A stretch of DNA of 64,000 nt from Acanthornis magna (lineage: Eukaryota > Chordata > Aves > Passeriformes > Acanthizidae), in contig JAWUZG010000070.1 in NCBI GenBank assembly GCA_036785705.1, positions 1,375,001 through 1,439,000 of the forward strand, read 5' to 3'. This document shows positions 1-12,366 of the stretch, piece after piece. A program made the translations under genes and the position numbers. The stretch's first letter is position 1, and each line of letters opens with the position of its first letter. The notes under the pieces were generated by a model. The model was not told where the DNA came from. It worked only from the letters and a program-made list of their open reading frames with translations, and did not search any database.

Positions 1-254
1 GTAAGCCTAGGAAGTGCTACTGAAATATGCTGGAATCACTTGTTTAGTCTTCATTACTATAACTCCGTAGTCCCAAATCTACTTAAATACAGGGACGGGG
101 TTGCTTTTACTATCTGACATTTTGAGAAAATACTATTACAGCATTTTACAAAAAAAAACCCCTTGTGGCAGTGTTTCTTCAGGATCAGGCTCTTGCACAA
201 CTTCTGCTTGCATACTAGAAACATGAATTACAACAAGACAAAACCTCGGATTAC

Positions 255-3200
255 CTTTGTTATCTTCAGATTTCTGCACACCAGATTCCGTTTCCATGTC
301 TCCCACGGGCTCGGGTTTGATTTGAGACATTGTTTTCTTTAAGGAGGCCATACTGGCTTTCTGCAGGGCCAGATATTCTTGCTTCAAATCCATCCATTCA
401 GTCCTAAAAGCAGCAACACAGGCAAGGACATCAGTTGTAAACAAGAAACTGCTGTTGAGAAACTCAATGATAATTTAACAGGTTACAAACAGCTTTAGTT
501 GGACTTGGTGAACACTGCAGACCATTCTGCCATTGGAGATCTCCCTGCACTTCGCTCAAATTAAATTTTGTCCCTAACTTTATTTCCCATGACTTTGCTT
601 CAGATTTTAATAATCCAAGGGAGTTCCAACAACATCAACCTATCATTCCAACAGAGTGACTTGCAAATGTGCTTTAAATATTCAGATAGCATATAGCATA
701 GAGAACAATTCGGTAAACTGCGTTTTCCACTGGAACTACACAGAGCATAGGCACTAAATTCAGAGTTAATTCAGAGACAGTGAACTCTCAATTCACTGAA
801 TTAGTTCAGTGAACCCGCTCCTGTGTCACTATATTAAGAATCAGTCATTCATTTTCTAGAAAAAAATCATTGATTGAAAATCAACAACTGGTTAAACTCA
901 CCAAAAACCTACCGAGATAAGGACATTCCTCACTATTCAAATGTATTTTGGTTAAAAAATACCCCCCCATGGAAGCAATTTATATATTTACATACATTTA
1001 ACATGGAGATGTTTCTGCAAACAGCGAGAGCTTTGCTCCACAGCAACACAATGCCCGCAGTGCCACTGTGAGAACGACTCATTGTTACCCTAATCTGTGC
1101 TATCAAACAAGCTGATAGAGGATTTTTAAAGAGGAGGATATCTTGTGGTAATGGTTTTAGCTGTTAACAGTGACAACTGTATACTTCAAAAAAGCATCCA
1201 GACTCACCCAGGATCATACATTCTCAACAGAGCAAAGGCATTAAAATAACAAAAGACCCACGTAATGATTCTTGGAGATAAAAAGGCAACACCATCCCAT
1301 AGCAAGGTTTGGTATAAATACAAGCTCGAGGAACTTGGTAACTCGCCTCGAAGAAAGAGGAGACCATGGAGAACGAGTCAGGCAAGTATTTGCAACGCTT
1401 TAATATACTCCTTAAACTTCTTCTTACCCCTTTGCTCCCGTTGAATAATATTGAACTAAACCTCTGTGTGTTTGTTGCAGTTTGCTCAGAATGCTGGTTG
1501 CAGGGGACAAGCGCCGTCGATAATCACCTTTTTTTTTTTTTTTGCGTGGACCCCTTTTACTTTAACATGGAGGTGCTTTCTGTGATATAGAAAAAGTAAG
1601 TGCTTCCATGTTTTAGTAGAGGTGAATCCTGATCGCAATCCTGAAACATCAGCTGGGATTTTACTTTTTTTTTTTTGGCCTAGACATTTTTAGACTGGGA
1701 AAAAGATGTTTTGGTGTGAGCAGATCTTCTCCAAGAGCTAAAACGCAAACGGTTTAAGTTCATTTGAAGCGGTTTTCCATTCTAAAGGACTCCCTTTGCT
1801 TTAACATGGAGGTACCTGCTGCCTAAAAAAGTAAGTGCTTCCATGTTTCAGTGGCGGTGGATCCTAATCTTCAAAGGCTTCTTACCAGAAATGAAAATGT
1901 ATGTTTTCTTTTACTGCATTTTAAAAATTTCTATGTAGGTTCTCCACCAAAGGACCCCCACAACTTAAATGTGGATGTGCTTGCTTTGCTCCACAATAGT
2001 AAGTGCTTCCACGTTTTAGTGGTGGTGAATCCTTTTCACCTCAACACTTGCCTCTGGAAATGTATCAAAATATCAAAAAAATGGTGTCCATATAAACTAC
2101 AATTTTGCAGCACAAGACGGTGAGGACCCCCTCTACTTTAACATGGAGGTACTTGCTGGATGCCCAAAAAGTAAGTGCTTCCATGTTTTAGTTGTGGTGA
2201 CTCCTAAAAACCCAACACTTTTGCATTATAAGGTTGGCAGAACTCTACACATCAAGAAATGAAGACTTACACACTCTAGCGTTGCAATCTTTTTGCTACA
2301 GGCTAATACTGTTGCTAATATGCAACTCTGTTGAATAAACACTGGAATTGCACTTTAGCAATGGTGATGGACTGTCAGACATTCCAAGATTTAAAGAATA
2401 AAAAATTCCAAAGGTTTGAAATACGGTGAATGATTTTTTTTAAGCAATTAAATGTCAATAAAGTGTACAAAATGCATGACTCAAATCTTTTTGTATCTGA
2501 CAAAAAACTGCATACTGCATGAAAACCGGAGCATTCAAACATTTAAAAAACATTAAACATGTGGTACCACAAAGATAACACTATGCACAAGATCTCTCAG
2601 GTAAAATTAAATTGCATCAAACCGTGCAAAAACAGAATTATACTGCCAAGAGCCCTGACACAGACCGAGATTAATAAACTCAATTTAACATAATTACTGA
2701 AGGTGACAAATGGAAAAAAAAACTTTTTTTGTTAGTTTAGCATTGGTCTCTCACCCAGTAGCCTTCCCTTTACAAAACCAGCTAACCACCTCCCAGTACT
2801 GTTGAAATGGTTAAAGTCTATCACCTACTTGGAGAGTACTCTGAGTGGAATCACCTCTTCACCCATTTTGTGTCGTTCTTTGTGTTTTTTCTTGTGTTTC
2901 CTTTTAGATTTGGAAAGGGATGTGTCTTTTTTCTCTTTATCTTCTTCCGCAGAAACTTCTACATTAAGCAGTCCAAATAAAAACATGTTTAATTCCAACA
3001 TAAAACGTTATTTCAATAAAATCACATTCAATATATGTTTGTTCTTTGTATAAATTACTTCTAGTCCATCTCATCAACTACCCAAGTTTACTCTCCTTAT
3101 CACACTAAATTTGATTTCAATGCAGCTTTTCTTATCTCATGGAACAAACTGGGATCTTAGCTTTTCCCTTTTGTATTTTAATTTATTTATCTACATTCTT

Positions 3201-6200
3201 AACGATGTCTCCATTTGCCCAGGCTGTCTGTTTAACCCATACTTTACTTCACTCAAGTTTTATTGAAATGAACTTCTTTGAACCATTTTTTACTTCTGAT
3301 TAGATTTACCTGCTTTGGTGTTGCAACTTATTCTCTGTGTAGCTCCTGTCTTTAGAATGACTCCTTAGCAGGTTTAAATTTAACTACAGGGAACACTAAT
3401 ATGCCCAAGCTGATCTAACGCCTCCACTATATCCAGCCTATAACTTCTCATCCATAAGGGGTATCTGCCATTCCATTTCATTCATGCATAGAAACCATGA
3501 TAATAAAAAGAGATAAGAATTTTTACCATTGGAGTCTTTTGGAGCTTCTGTTGCTTCTTCTTTTACTGTTTCAACTTCATCTTTTTCAGCAGTTTTCTTG
3601 ACTTTTGGAGCTGATGGCTCACCATCTCCTGAGCTGGTTCGTTTTCTCTTTCCTGGCCTGCTTTCCCAGGTTACTTCTGAGCTTTCTGTTCTGTCCCATT
3701 TCCTTTTCTCCCTTTTTGAGGGCTGCCTGGGAGTCTCAGTTCCCTCCATCTCAGAACACTCTGATGGAGTCCTGTGTCTTTTAGACTTTGATACTGGCTC
3801 TGTTGTAGTGTTTGTGCTTGATTCCTTTGGCTCTGCAGCTACCTGTGCATTGCTCTCTTTCTTGATTTTGGATTTCTTTTTTTTCTTCTTTTTCTTCTCT
3901 TCTGGATTAAAAACATAACATTTAAAACTGCCGACGATTAAACACTAGATTACATTAGCTTAAACAATCATGATAGCACATAGCATTATAAAACTGCATT
4001 GTTAAATGAGACGCTTGTCTCTGGCATTTCTGTGGGAGAGATGCAACACTGACACAGTTTTTCCTGTGTGTTTTAAGGAGAGAAAAAAAGTGGGTGGAAA
4101 GCAGGGTTTGAAAACCAGGGATTTGATTTCAGTTTTTTGTTTCCCCTAACAGGTACTGGTAAAACAAAGAACTGGTCAAAATAGTCAGGAATATTAACAT
4201 GATTTATCACTAAGCTTACAGAAAAAATGGGAAGATGTCTAGGAGATTGTATTACATCAGTAGAAAAGAGGAAAAATGTTTTAGCCATGAAGTTGCAACA
4301 TAATCCTGAAATACTGGTTTGTACATTACAGTAGATTTTACATACTTAAGCCTATGCTGGCCAAACAGCAACATGCATTATTTTTATAAAAAGTTTTTAG
4401 GAAACATGAAATTAAACTGCAGTAACACAACAGTTGAAAATTCTCTCTTCAGAAGCTGAGGCACAAAACTGATCCAAATAACTTAATAGCACTTTCTTGA
4501 TCCCAATAACTTAGTAACACTTACCTACTACAGTGTTGTTACTTGAATTCAGTGTAGGAACGGGTTTATTCTTTACTGTTTTGGGGAAAATCCCAGGTTT
4601 CCGTGGTGCTTCTTCTGGTGGATTATTCAAAAACTTAAAATAAAAAACACATACCATTATTAAAAATCATACTTTCTTTAAAGACTCTGCACTTCAGTTG
4701 AGACTAGCAGTCCTAATCATATTTCAATACATAAATACTTTTAAATCACATGTAAGTACAGAAAATTAGGTATGACCATGCTTGTTCGATGAAATTTAAT
4801 GATCTTTTTACTGTTACACACACATCTCTTTCTGTAAAAGATGTAAAGAGTGATCAAAAAAAAACATTATATTTCTACTAAGTCTTCAGGCTATTAATAG
4901 AATTAAATCTTTAAAGAATTGTGGAACTGATTGTAGGTCTGGGAGTAGGAAAGAGGAACATAACTCCCGTTAAGTGAAGCTTTTAAATGATGGTATTTTA
5001 GGAATTTCTCTAAGATTCAGTAGGTGACCTAGTAAAGAGCACGCCATTCATATCCCAACGTGACACCAGGAACAATGTCAGCAGGAGGGGCACCAGCACT
5101 CACCTCAATGGCTTTCTCTGCTTGTTCCTTAGTTTCAAATTCAACAAAAGCAAAGCCCTTTGGATCACCAGTACTTTTATACCGAGGGATACTGACGTAA
5201 ACTACATTGCCACACTTCCCAAACACCCGCTCGATCCAACTGTGATTGACATTTTTGGGAAGCAGCTCCTAAAGGAGAAAAAAAAGATTGAAGTTTGATG
5301 TCAAAACGTTGAGAGTCATAGTATCTAGGTAGTAAAAACTGACCTGAGAACAGATCACTAATCATTCATATACCTATAACAAATACATTATATATTTAAT
5401 TTAGATGTTTTACTTCCTGTGACAGACACCAAGACCTGAAGCTGTACCTTTGCAAGACGAAGTATCTTGGCAAATTTAAAGCCTTGGAGCAAATGCAAGA
5501 CTGACTTCTCCCAAACCACCCTCTGCAAAGCACATGGAATTTTTTTTTAGATTGGTGGTAATGCAGGTATCACAAAGAAATCCTACAGGCCAGTAAAGAG
5601 TCACTACTGATATAATTTTTACCAGTAGCCAATATTTTCAAGTTTAGTTGTTAGCACAGACAGCTTAATTCATCAGATGAGCAGAAACTTTTAAGTAGGT
5701 TCTTGGATGACAAAACTGTCTGATTTTTACTTCTATAAAGTCCTTAATATAGCAACACATTTTAGCAGCTTGCAGACATCGTGTCTGAGTTCAACATTTC
5801 TACTTCCCAATCAAAGACAAATCGTGTCACACCAATTTCTAACGAGATCCAACTGAACACTTTAAAATCTCACTCTCAAATTCATGCCTAAACAACAACA
5901 GTGTCGGCACTATGTCTTTTTTTTCACAACAAGTTACTGCACTAAAAGGTTTCCCTTGTAGGGGAACACTTATCACATTCATATTTTCTTTTTACATGGA
6001 ATTTGCCAGCCTCAGAAAAACATATTGTTACGGTTTGGCATTACGTTGAAAAGCCAGTTACTTCAGGTTTTAAAAACTTTATGGGATGAGTGTAAAATAA
6101 TAGCATAATAGTGAAGTCTATGTCAAAGCATATAAAAAAAGTCAGATTATTCCAGAGAAACTTAATTTACCAACACTTGGACTACTTCTACTGTCCCCAT

Positions 6201-8903
6201 TGCCATATACCAGCTATTTACAAAACATTTTGCCACACACTTAAGCTCTGCATAGGCAATGTAGCGCATGACAGTAGAGTATCTTATCCAAAAATTGTAT
6301 AGACAAAGTATTTCAGAGTTCTCAGCAGTCCCTGTGATCATGGTAGGAAAATAAAATGTCTGGCACATTGTATTTAAAAATACAAAACTCAACCACCTTT
6401 TCCGGACTTTTGTTAAGGAAGGAATCAGAGCAATTCAGTTTCTCCTTGTCTGGATGGGCTGGCATTTGGGCCATGATTATTGTGTATTTTTACCACATAA
6501 AACTCAGTGCTGTCTGGAAAATATTAATTCAGCTGCTAACAGCTACAGGTACATAGCAAAAATGATACTGGTCATAAAAGCTTGCTTTAGACACAAAACA
6601 AATTCCACATTGGCTTCAAATCTAGTAAAAAAAAAAAAAAATGTCCAGGGCTCAAATAAGCAACAGCTCAACCATTAGATTTCTTTCCAAGCTACCATTT
6701 AAGTGGCTCCACAACATAATAGCTTTTTCACTCTGACACAGCTGAAATACCACGGTGAGATGCAAAATTATACCATGAGCACAAGCTATTTTCATTCAAA
6801 TTAAGGAGTCATTCCAGCATCAAGGTAGTCACAGGACAGTGTGCTTCTAGGAGGGTTGTTAAAAATTTTCAGGTATAGTCTGCCTTTAAAAGAATGGTGT
6901 TTGTGTGTAGAGGCACTTGCAGTAACAGATCTTATAAACAGATAATGCTGCTTAAAGTACACTGATAAAACTTGGGAACGCAGCTACATCCTGTTTGATG
7001 AAACTAATTAAGTTGTTATTAGAAAACTTTAACTACATTAATGCAATTAGTAAATATTTCTTAGTACCTCTAATGCTCCTCTAATGGCATTAAAAAAGCC
7101 CAGTGAACACAGCAATGGCTCAATGAAATTGCACCTTTTCAGCCCGGAAAGCAGCACATGGCTCAGCATTTGAAAGGATTTCAGCTGGCAGGAGAATTCC
7201 ACGCACCAAACTAAGCCCTTTCTTGCCACAGTCACTCTCAGCTCTTGCTCACCTGCCTTGGCTTAATTAATTTCTTTTACCTTTGCTGCACAATCAACAG
7301 CAGCCAACAAAATTCCTGCTGGACCAATAGAGTTTCCATAGCTAGGAACAAACAGGCAGGGACACACCCAATCCAGACTTACCACATAGACAGTCCGACT
7401 GTCCACGTCCTTTGGGCGCTCACCCAGAGGCTGGCGTCTCCTGATCCTGGTTCCTTCCAAGTCCAACTAAAAGTAAAGAGAAATAAGCGTTTTCCATGAG
7501 ATTATTGCCTCCTTCAGCACCTCTACCACTACTTTTTCAGCACCAGCAAATACAGAAGGGTGAGATGCTAAATACCTCTACAACAGATGAACTTTTAACT
7601 GCTCGAGCAATCAGCTTCCCGTCAGTAGTCAATTTTTTCATTTTGTTGAAAGAAACAAGAAGTGATATATCAACATCTAGGGGAAAAAAAAAAAGACGTG
7701 CAAATTATGAAATCAGGGTGATGTGGTCTACTCCACTAGCTTACAATTTGCAAGTTCTAAGTGCAGTATTCAACTAAGCATTCACAGAAAATTTTTACCA
7801 TTAAAATTGAAGCTTCAAGTACACCTATATTTAATTTTCTTTTGTGCTAACCTTTATCAAAGGAATTTTGTTCTTTCACCTCCCCACTGATAACTGTTGT
7901 CTTTGAAAAGAAAGGAAGAACCCCCCCTTTCAGATGTAGTTTTACAGCACAAAACCAATTTGCATTGAAAACATGCCTCTCCTTCAAGTACTCAATTGAG
8001 TACTTAACCCAGTGCTGCCAACACAAAGAGCCCCTGCTTGCACTTCAGTTGCAGCCAGTCATGCTGCTAAAACCTTGACAGATAATTATGTAGCACTACT
8101 CTTAATAAACATTTAGACGTTTCTAATATCTCTAGAAAACGTAGGGTAATTTTATTTATTTATTACTTTATTAACAATTTACGGGGGCACTTAGGAAGTC
8201 CAAACAGCCACATTAAAAATTGTCTGAGGAGACTCACAGTAACCCCACACGCAAATACACAATTTCTAATCAAACTCGTAGAGAAAAAATGAACAAAATA
8301 CCCATGCCTAACAACAAGCTAGAGTGACATTTTGATTTCTGCATGTATCTACCCTGCAAAACAAATGCAGTGCCTCTGAGGGCAAAATTACTTGCTTGTT
8401 TGCGTGTTCTTAAAATTACACAAAGATAGAAAATCAGGTCTACCAAAAAGTCACTTCTGCTCTGGCAGATGCCTTTAACTTAGGGCTGAAATGACAGGAA
8501 AAGAATAAATAAAATTTTTAACATCTAGTACGAGTTCTGCCTCCTGAGCTGCTGATGCTGATTTCCAGCATGGAACTACTGCCTCTCCCAGGAGAAGACA
8601 TACACCTCAGAATAACCCATCACTGTAACCAGCAATATAGGGAAGAACCAAGTGAAACAAAACTGATTGCTGAAATACACTGAATATAAACTTACACCCA
8701 TCTCTGGACTTCTCTATTTGTTCTCGAAGAAATCTGTCTTTGTGGAGGTTAACATCACCAAACCAGAAATCCACTTGCTTGGCTATATCTGCCAGCACCT
8801 GTTTAACTCTTGACCTCTTCTTCTTCTCTCTCTCCTTTTTCTGCTCAGTGCTTTCTTCTTCCATGGCTTTGTCTCTTGCTGTTTCAGTCTCCATTCCAGT
8901 CAT
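255..8903 (-). CDS. LARP7: LARP7, La-related protein 7 (3' end outside window)
   Basis: LARP7 binds the 3' end of 7SK snRNA, stabilises the 7SK snRNP that restrains P-TEFb, and also acts on U6 snRNA in the nucleus. Coding exons, in transcript order: 8903-8696, 7676-7576, 7466-7383, 5268-5104, 4633-4525, 3901-3527, 2958-2829, 403-255. All have AG/GT borders and phases that join without a frame break (440 codons visible). A La motif spans about residues 30-115 ([18 protein letters not shown]), with RRM1 about 128-206 ([18 protein letters not shown]). A Lys-rich basic linker follows, then the conserved [18 protein letters not shown] segment. The C-terminal xRRM that grips 7SK (roughly the last 140 residues in human) is not in the window. 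Two in-frame starts exist, 8903 and 8894; the second aligns with the human METE start. The gene is divergent from ZGRF1 and hosts the miR-302 cluster antisense in the intron 404-2828. Confidence 0.95.
1313..1320 (+). promoter_or_regulatory. TATA box of the miR-302/367 host transcript (putative)
   Basis: TATAAATA lies about 240 bases upstream of the first hairpin on the same strand, with no coding exon nearby. A start site near 1340-1350 would follow. Upstream are short matches that could serve pluripotency factors: AACAAAAG (SOX-like, about 1249) and GAGCAAAGG (TCF-like, about 1231). The human cluster is known to be driven by its own OCT4/SOX2/NANOG-responsive promoter; the use of this particular box is inferred. 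Confidence 0.5.
1548..1628 (+). ncRNA. MIR302B: mir-302b hairpin
   Basis: Stem-loop with a 5p arm at about 1559-1581 and the mature 3p arm at 1597-1619, carrying the AAGUGCU seed of the miR-302/372/430 family. The 3p arm ends UUUUAGUAG, as in vertebrate miR-302b. This microRNA is expressed in early embryo and pluripotent cells and targets cell-cycle inhibitors and TGF-beta antagonists. Confidence 0.96.
1788..1862 (+). ncRNA. MIR302C: mir-302c hairpin
   Basis: The 5p arm lies at about 1798-1820 (AUGGAGGUACCUGCU, the distinctive 302c-5p form). The mature 3p arm is at 1832-1854 with seed AAGUGCU and the 302c-specific UUUCAGUGG end. The two arms fold back across a short A-rich loop. Confidence 0.96.
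1953..2031 (+). ncRNA. MIR302A: mir-302a hairpin
   Basis: The 5p arm is at about 1963-1985 (ACUUAAAUGUGGAUGU) and the 3p arm at 2000-2022, with an intact AAGUGCU seed and GUUUUAGUGG end. It differs from the remembered human miR-302a-3p at mature position 13 (base 2012, C instead of U). The 5p base at 1970 also differs, and stem pairing is kept. Confidence 0.95.
2123..2205 (+). ncRNA. MIR302D: mir-302d hairpin
   Basis: The 5p arm is at about 2135-2157 (AUGGAGGUACUUGCU, typical of 302d) and the 3p arm at 2172-2194 with the AAGUGCU seed. It is the fourth unit of the cluster, about 170 bases after mir-302a. Confidence 0.95.
2299..2373 (+). ncRNA. MIR367: mir-367 hairpin
   Basis: The 5p arm at 2308-2329 starts ACUGUUGCUAAUAUGCAAC. 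The mature 3p arm at 2346-2367 starts AAUUGCACUUUAGCAAUGG. Seed AUUGCAC puts it in the miR-25/32/92/363/367 family, unlike its four neighbours. It is the last member of the cluster, as in other tetrapods. Confidence 0.97.
5269..7382 (-). other. LARP7 intron between the RRM1 exons
   Basis: AT-rich intron of about 2.1 kb between the exon ending in TVYV (7383) and the main RRM1 exon starting at 5268. I see no hairpin, exon or clear repeat in it. Short open frames here lack coding character. Confidence 0.7.
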
Positions 8904-11299
8904 TCTGTCAAATGAAAGGTAAACATCATCTTAAAAAAACCAAAAGTCTTATTTCAAGGATTAAATGTTCTTGTTTAATCTTCTGCCCCGTTACCAGAGA
9001 AGCAAGTTACTTGCAAAAAGGAGTCTACAACAAGTAAAGCTGAAAATCAGATAACTTTCCTCCTCATAAACACATTTTTCTAAGAACTGCAAAAAAATAA
9101 TTTTTTCTCCACTCCCTGTAACTCCCAGTACAAACCATTAGAAAGATCACACACACAACCCATGAGCACTACACACTTCAGAAACCAACCTTGTATTAAC
9201 ATTGATCATGGCAGATCTGGTAATAGTAAGATTTAAAAACTTGTCTTTATTATGGCAAAAATGCAAACCACTGACTCCATCAGCTGCCAAGGCCCTGCGT
9301 AAGAGCAGTAATTCAATAGTGTCTCTGATTTTAATGGCAAACCAAGGTCTGTCAGAATTCCAGAATCAGGCCCCTGGAAAATAAACACTAACTAGAAGCA
9401 AGTGACAATAAACAGATTTATCTTGAAAAATATAAAATCTTTTTAATGCATCAATTCATCTTTTTTGTTCACATTTCAATTCGCTGTAGCTGAAAACTGC
9501 CAGCCACCATTTCAGTACTTCATTCCACCCGAGCAAAACAAAGCAATGCTGCCAGAGGCAGACAGCTTCTGGAAAATTAAATTAACACAAAAATTAAAGT
9601 AATTAATGTCACAATCACCATATGAAAGACTTCTCAGCTCTCTGCCAAGGCAGCAGAGAGAGAAACATGAGCACAGCCATCAGAGAGGAAGCCCACCTCG
9701 ACAGCAGAATGGCGAAATGGAAATGTTCCCCAAATTATTGTGCAAATCAGGCTTCCTCAGGCGGAGATCAGTTTCTCCCCCGAGCTGTGAGCTGGCGACT
9801 CAAGATAGTGAAAGGTCAGCAATTACCTTGGAAAGATAAGCCAGGTAAAACTGTTCAGCAAGTTCAAGCTCCACTCGAGCCCTCCAGCAAGTTTTTGATA
9901 TTAATAACCAGCAGACAATACACTCTGAGGGCTACACTGAGATGCCTCCTAAACGTGAAACATTATGGGATACATGTGTGGCTGAACAGCACCAAATGAC
10001 TGCATGGACGTACTAGTGTGGCTCATGGACAGCACAGCTTTGTTTCCAGAGGCATTTTGAGTCAGTCAGCTCTGGGACTTCCTTCCCAGAAGAGAGGGTC
10101 TCATTCAAGCTGAAAGAAAATCAGCTGCAAGCTGCATTCTGGGCTTCCCCCTCACTCTGTACTTTAGAAATGAAGCTTTGAGAAAACTATTTTGTACTTC
10201 AAGCTCCTCCAGAGTCAGAGCAAATATCAACTATTAATATGTACACAAAGATCCAAGTTAATTAATGTAGCAATCTCCATATGCCAAGGTGAAAGGCAGC
10301 CTGTAGTTTTCACATGTCAGCTCTCACACTGCCAGCGCTATTCTGATGCACAATTAAAATCAGAGCAAAGCAAATGCAGGGTCAACACTTCATGGTGATA
10401 AAGTAAAAGATCTCCTCAAAAGGAATAAAATCGCAGTGCCTCTGTGTGCCAGAGTGAAACTCGAGAAAGGAGCGACAATCGAACAGGGGAAAGGAACTTT
10501 AGGAAAGCAAAGATAATGTAAATCAAAATAACACAGCTCCACATCCATCTATAGAAACTTATCTAGGCTTGATAAAAATTAAATGTCAGTGCTAACCCAT
10601 ATCCAACCCCAATTTATATTATTATCAACGTCTAGAAAACAGAATAAAATTCAACTGTAATACAAGGAAGATACCTGGAAGAAACAGGGTGCAGACATAA
10701 AATATACTTTATTCTTTCAAGCACTGATGCAAATGTTTGTTTGCTTTGGGCATTTTAAAAAGTAAAATGGGGCAGTAGGGGATGAGGGAGAAAAAAGAAT
10801 TCAAAATACTTTATATACTATGAAAATGTTTTTGTATAGCCAGTGGCAGCCCTAGGCACGTATTGCAGAATAAATGCAAGTATTCAGCAAACCTGAAACT
10901 ACTTAAAAAAACACATCCTGTAACAGTTTTACACCAATACAGACATAGGCAGAGCTGCAGCAGGGTAGTTCCTGCCCTGCCCTGAAACTTCCCTCTATGC
11001 AAAGCAAAGTAAGAAAGGACAGGAGTTAACACATGGAGGCCAGCAAAAATTTCTTAACCTAAAAACACGAGAACCTTCTGCTTTTCCCCTCACATTTTAA
11101 GCAATGAAATCGATACCTTATTTTAAATGCAGTTTTAAGGCATTTAATATATTTCATGCACCAGTGTGCCCACAAACAGAAAAAGCTTAGCTTCCACTTG
11201 ACAGTGATGAGTATTAAGGCTGTTCCCATGCATAGGGAGATCCCTGCGTGTCAGCTGTGCCCTGGTTATCCCTCCCTCTGTCATTGCAGGAGGTGCAAA

Positions 11300-11425
11300 G
11301 TGGATTTATTTGGGTTCAAGACTGGACATGGGACTCAGTGCCATGGTCTGGTTGACAGGGTGGTGATCGGTCAAAGGTTGGACTCGACCTCACAGGTCTT
11401 TTCCAACATAAGTGATTCTGTGGTT
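11300..11425 (+). mobile_element. CR1-type LINE 3' end fragment
   Basis: The stretch GGTTGGACTCGA followed by AGGTCTTTTCCAAC and AAGTGATTCTGTGG is the characteristic 3' terminus of avian CR1 retroposons, here in + orientation. The left edge, near GGTTCAAGACTGGACATGG, is uncertain. The copy is severely 5' truncated and non-coding, and sits in LARP7 intron 1. Confidence 0.75.
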
Positions 11426-12244
11426 ATAATTTAAATATATGCCAGCCCCAGACTACAATTATGTGTATTCACCTGTATGACACCGAAAGGGCAGCCCAGC
11501 TCCTTCACCTCGAAGTATCTCACCCTCAAGTAATACAGCTTAATTTTGTGACCTAAGAACTAATTTTTGGTTCTTCCCTGTTGGGGAAAACCAGGCGATT
11601 TAAGCAACGGAACAAGCATCAGAGCCGCTGAAGGGAAGCGGCAGGAATAAGTACTTGGAAGCAGAGTGGAGCTGGTTACAAAAGCCAAGCATTCTGCTGC
11701 CCTGGACCAAAACCACTGAAAAACTGTAGGAGAACCTCACCTTCTTTACCCTTCAAACAAGGGGCGGACACACTATGTGAGATACGTTTTTCTAGCCCTG
11801 ACTTATCCTGAGAAGCCTGACCACCATACATTTACCACTGCACAGGTACCGACCACTGCAGGTGCTGCTGCTGTAGCGACTCACAGATCTTACAGTCAAA
11901 ACACTTAAAAAACCAAGCACAGACTAGCCCAAAGTCTGTAGTTCCTCATACGCCCCCTCAGCGTGAGTCCCTGAGCACCTAAACGAGGCATTAAGGCATG
12001 ACCCCACGCAGAAGAGTCACCTGTGCATCACTTGAGGGCAAAGCCACCTCAGTGCCCCGGGGCGGTGACGAGCCCTCAGGAAGGCGCCACACGCGTCGGG
12101 AGCAGCGGGCACCGGGAGAGGAATATGCCCAGGGGCGGGTAAAGGACGGGTCAGGGTTACAGTGCGATGCCGGCGGGGAGCGATAACCTGAGGGGACCGC
12201 CGCCGCCACCCCTGCCCCCGCCCCCGGCCGTGAGGGGAGCGCGC

Positions 12245-12260
12245 GGGGGGGGGGGGGGGG
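12245..12260 (+). repeat. G16 homopolymer tract
   Basis: Sixteen consecutive G within the CpG island. It can form G-quadruplex structures and is prone to sequencing length error. Confidence 0.9.
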
Positions 12261-12366
12261 AAGCTGCGCGCGCGGGCGGCGGGAAAGCCGCGGAGGGGAC
12301 GACAGCGCCCCCTGTCTGCGCCGCCGCTGCAACCGGCAAACCCACAGCCCCTCCCCGGCCACTGAC

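Larger units (their letters stand above)
1340..2380 (+). ncRNA. MIR302CHG: miR-302/367 primary transcript (cluster)
   Basis: Five hairpins in the order 302b, 302c, 302a, 302d, 367 are spaced about 170-235 bases apart on the + strand, inside the LARP7 intron 404-2828 and antisense to LARP7. The order and antisense placement match the mammalian cluster. The ends given are estimates: the 5' end from the TATA box, the 3' end just past the last hairpin. A GC-type donor (AG/GCAAGT at 1381-1387) and an acceptor ending at 1480 could remove a small intron before the first hairpin; this splice is a guess. Confidence 0.75.
8905..12366 (-). other. LARP7 intron 1 (5' UTR intron)
   Basis: The first coding exon begins at 8904 after an acceptor ending in ACAG. 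No upstream in-frame coding exon is visible, so this stretch is read as an intron joining a non-coding first exon in the CpG island to the ATG exon. It contains one CR1-type retroposon end (about 11300-11425) and otherwise unremarkable sequence. Confidence 0.6.

Noticed and set aside
1366..1590. 74-codon open frame starting near the cluster TATA box
   Set aside because: It runs into the mir-302b hairpin, has no recognisable similarity, and is explained by the microRNA host transcript.
1548..2373. Regularly spaced direct repeats resembling an array
   Set aside because: The repeats are the conserved arms of four miR-302 hairpins at 170-235 base spacing; each folds with its own 5p arm. Not a CRISPR array.
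3529..3918. 129-codon open frame on the + strand
   Set aside because: Exact antisense of the Lys/Glu/Ser-rich LARP7 exon 3527-3901; the minus frame joins neighbouring exons in phase.
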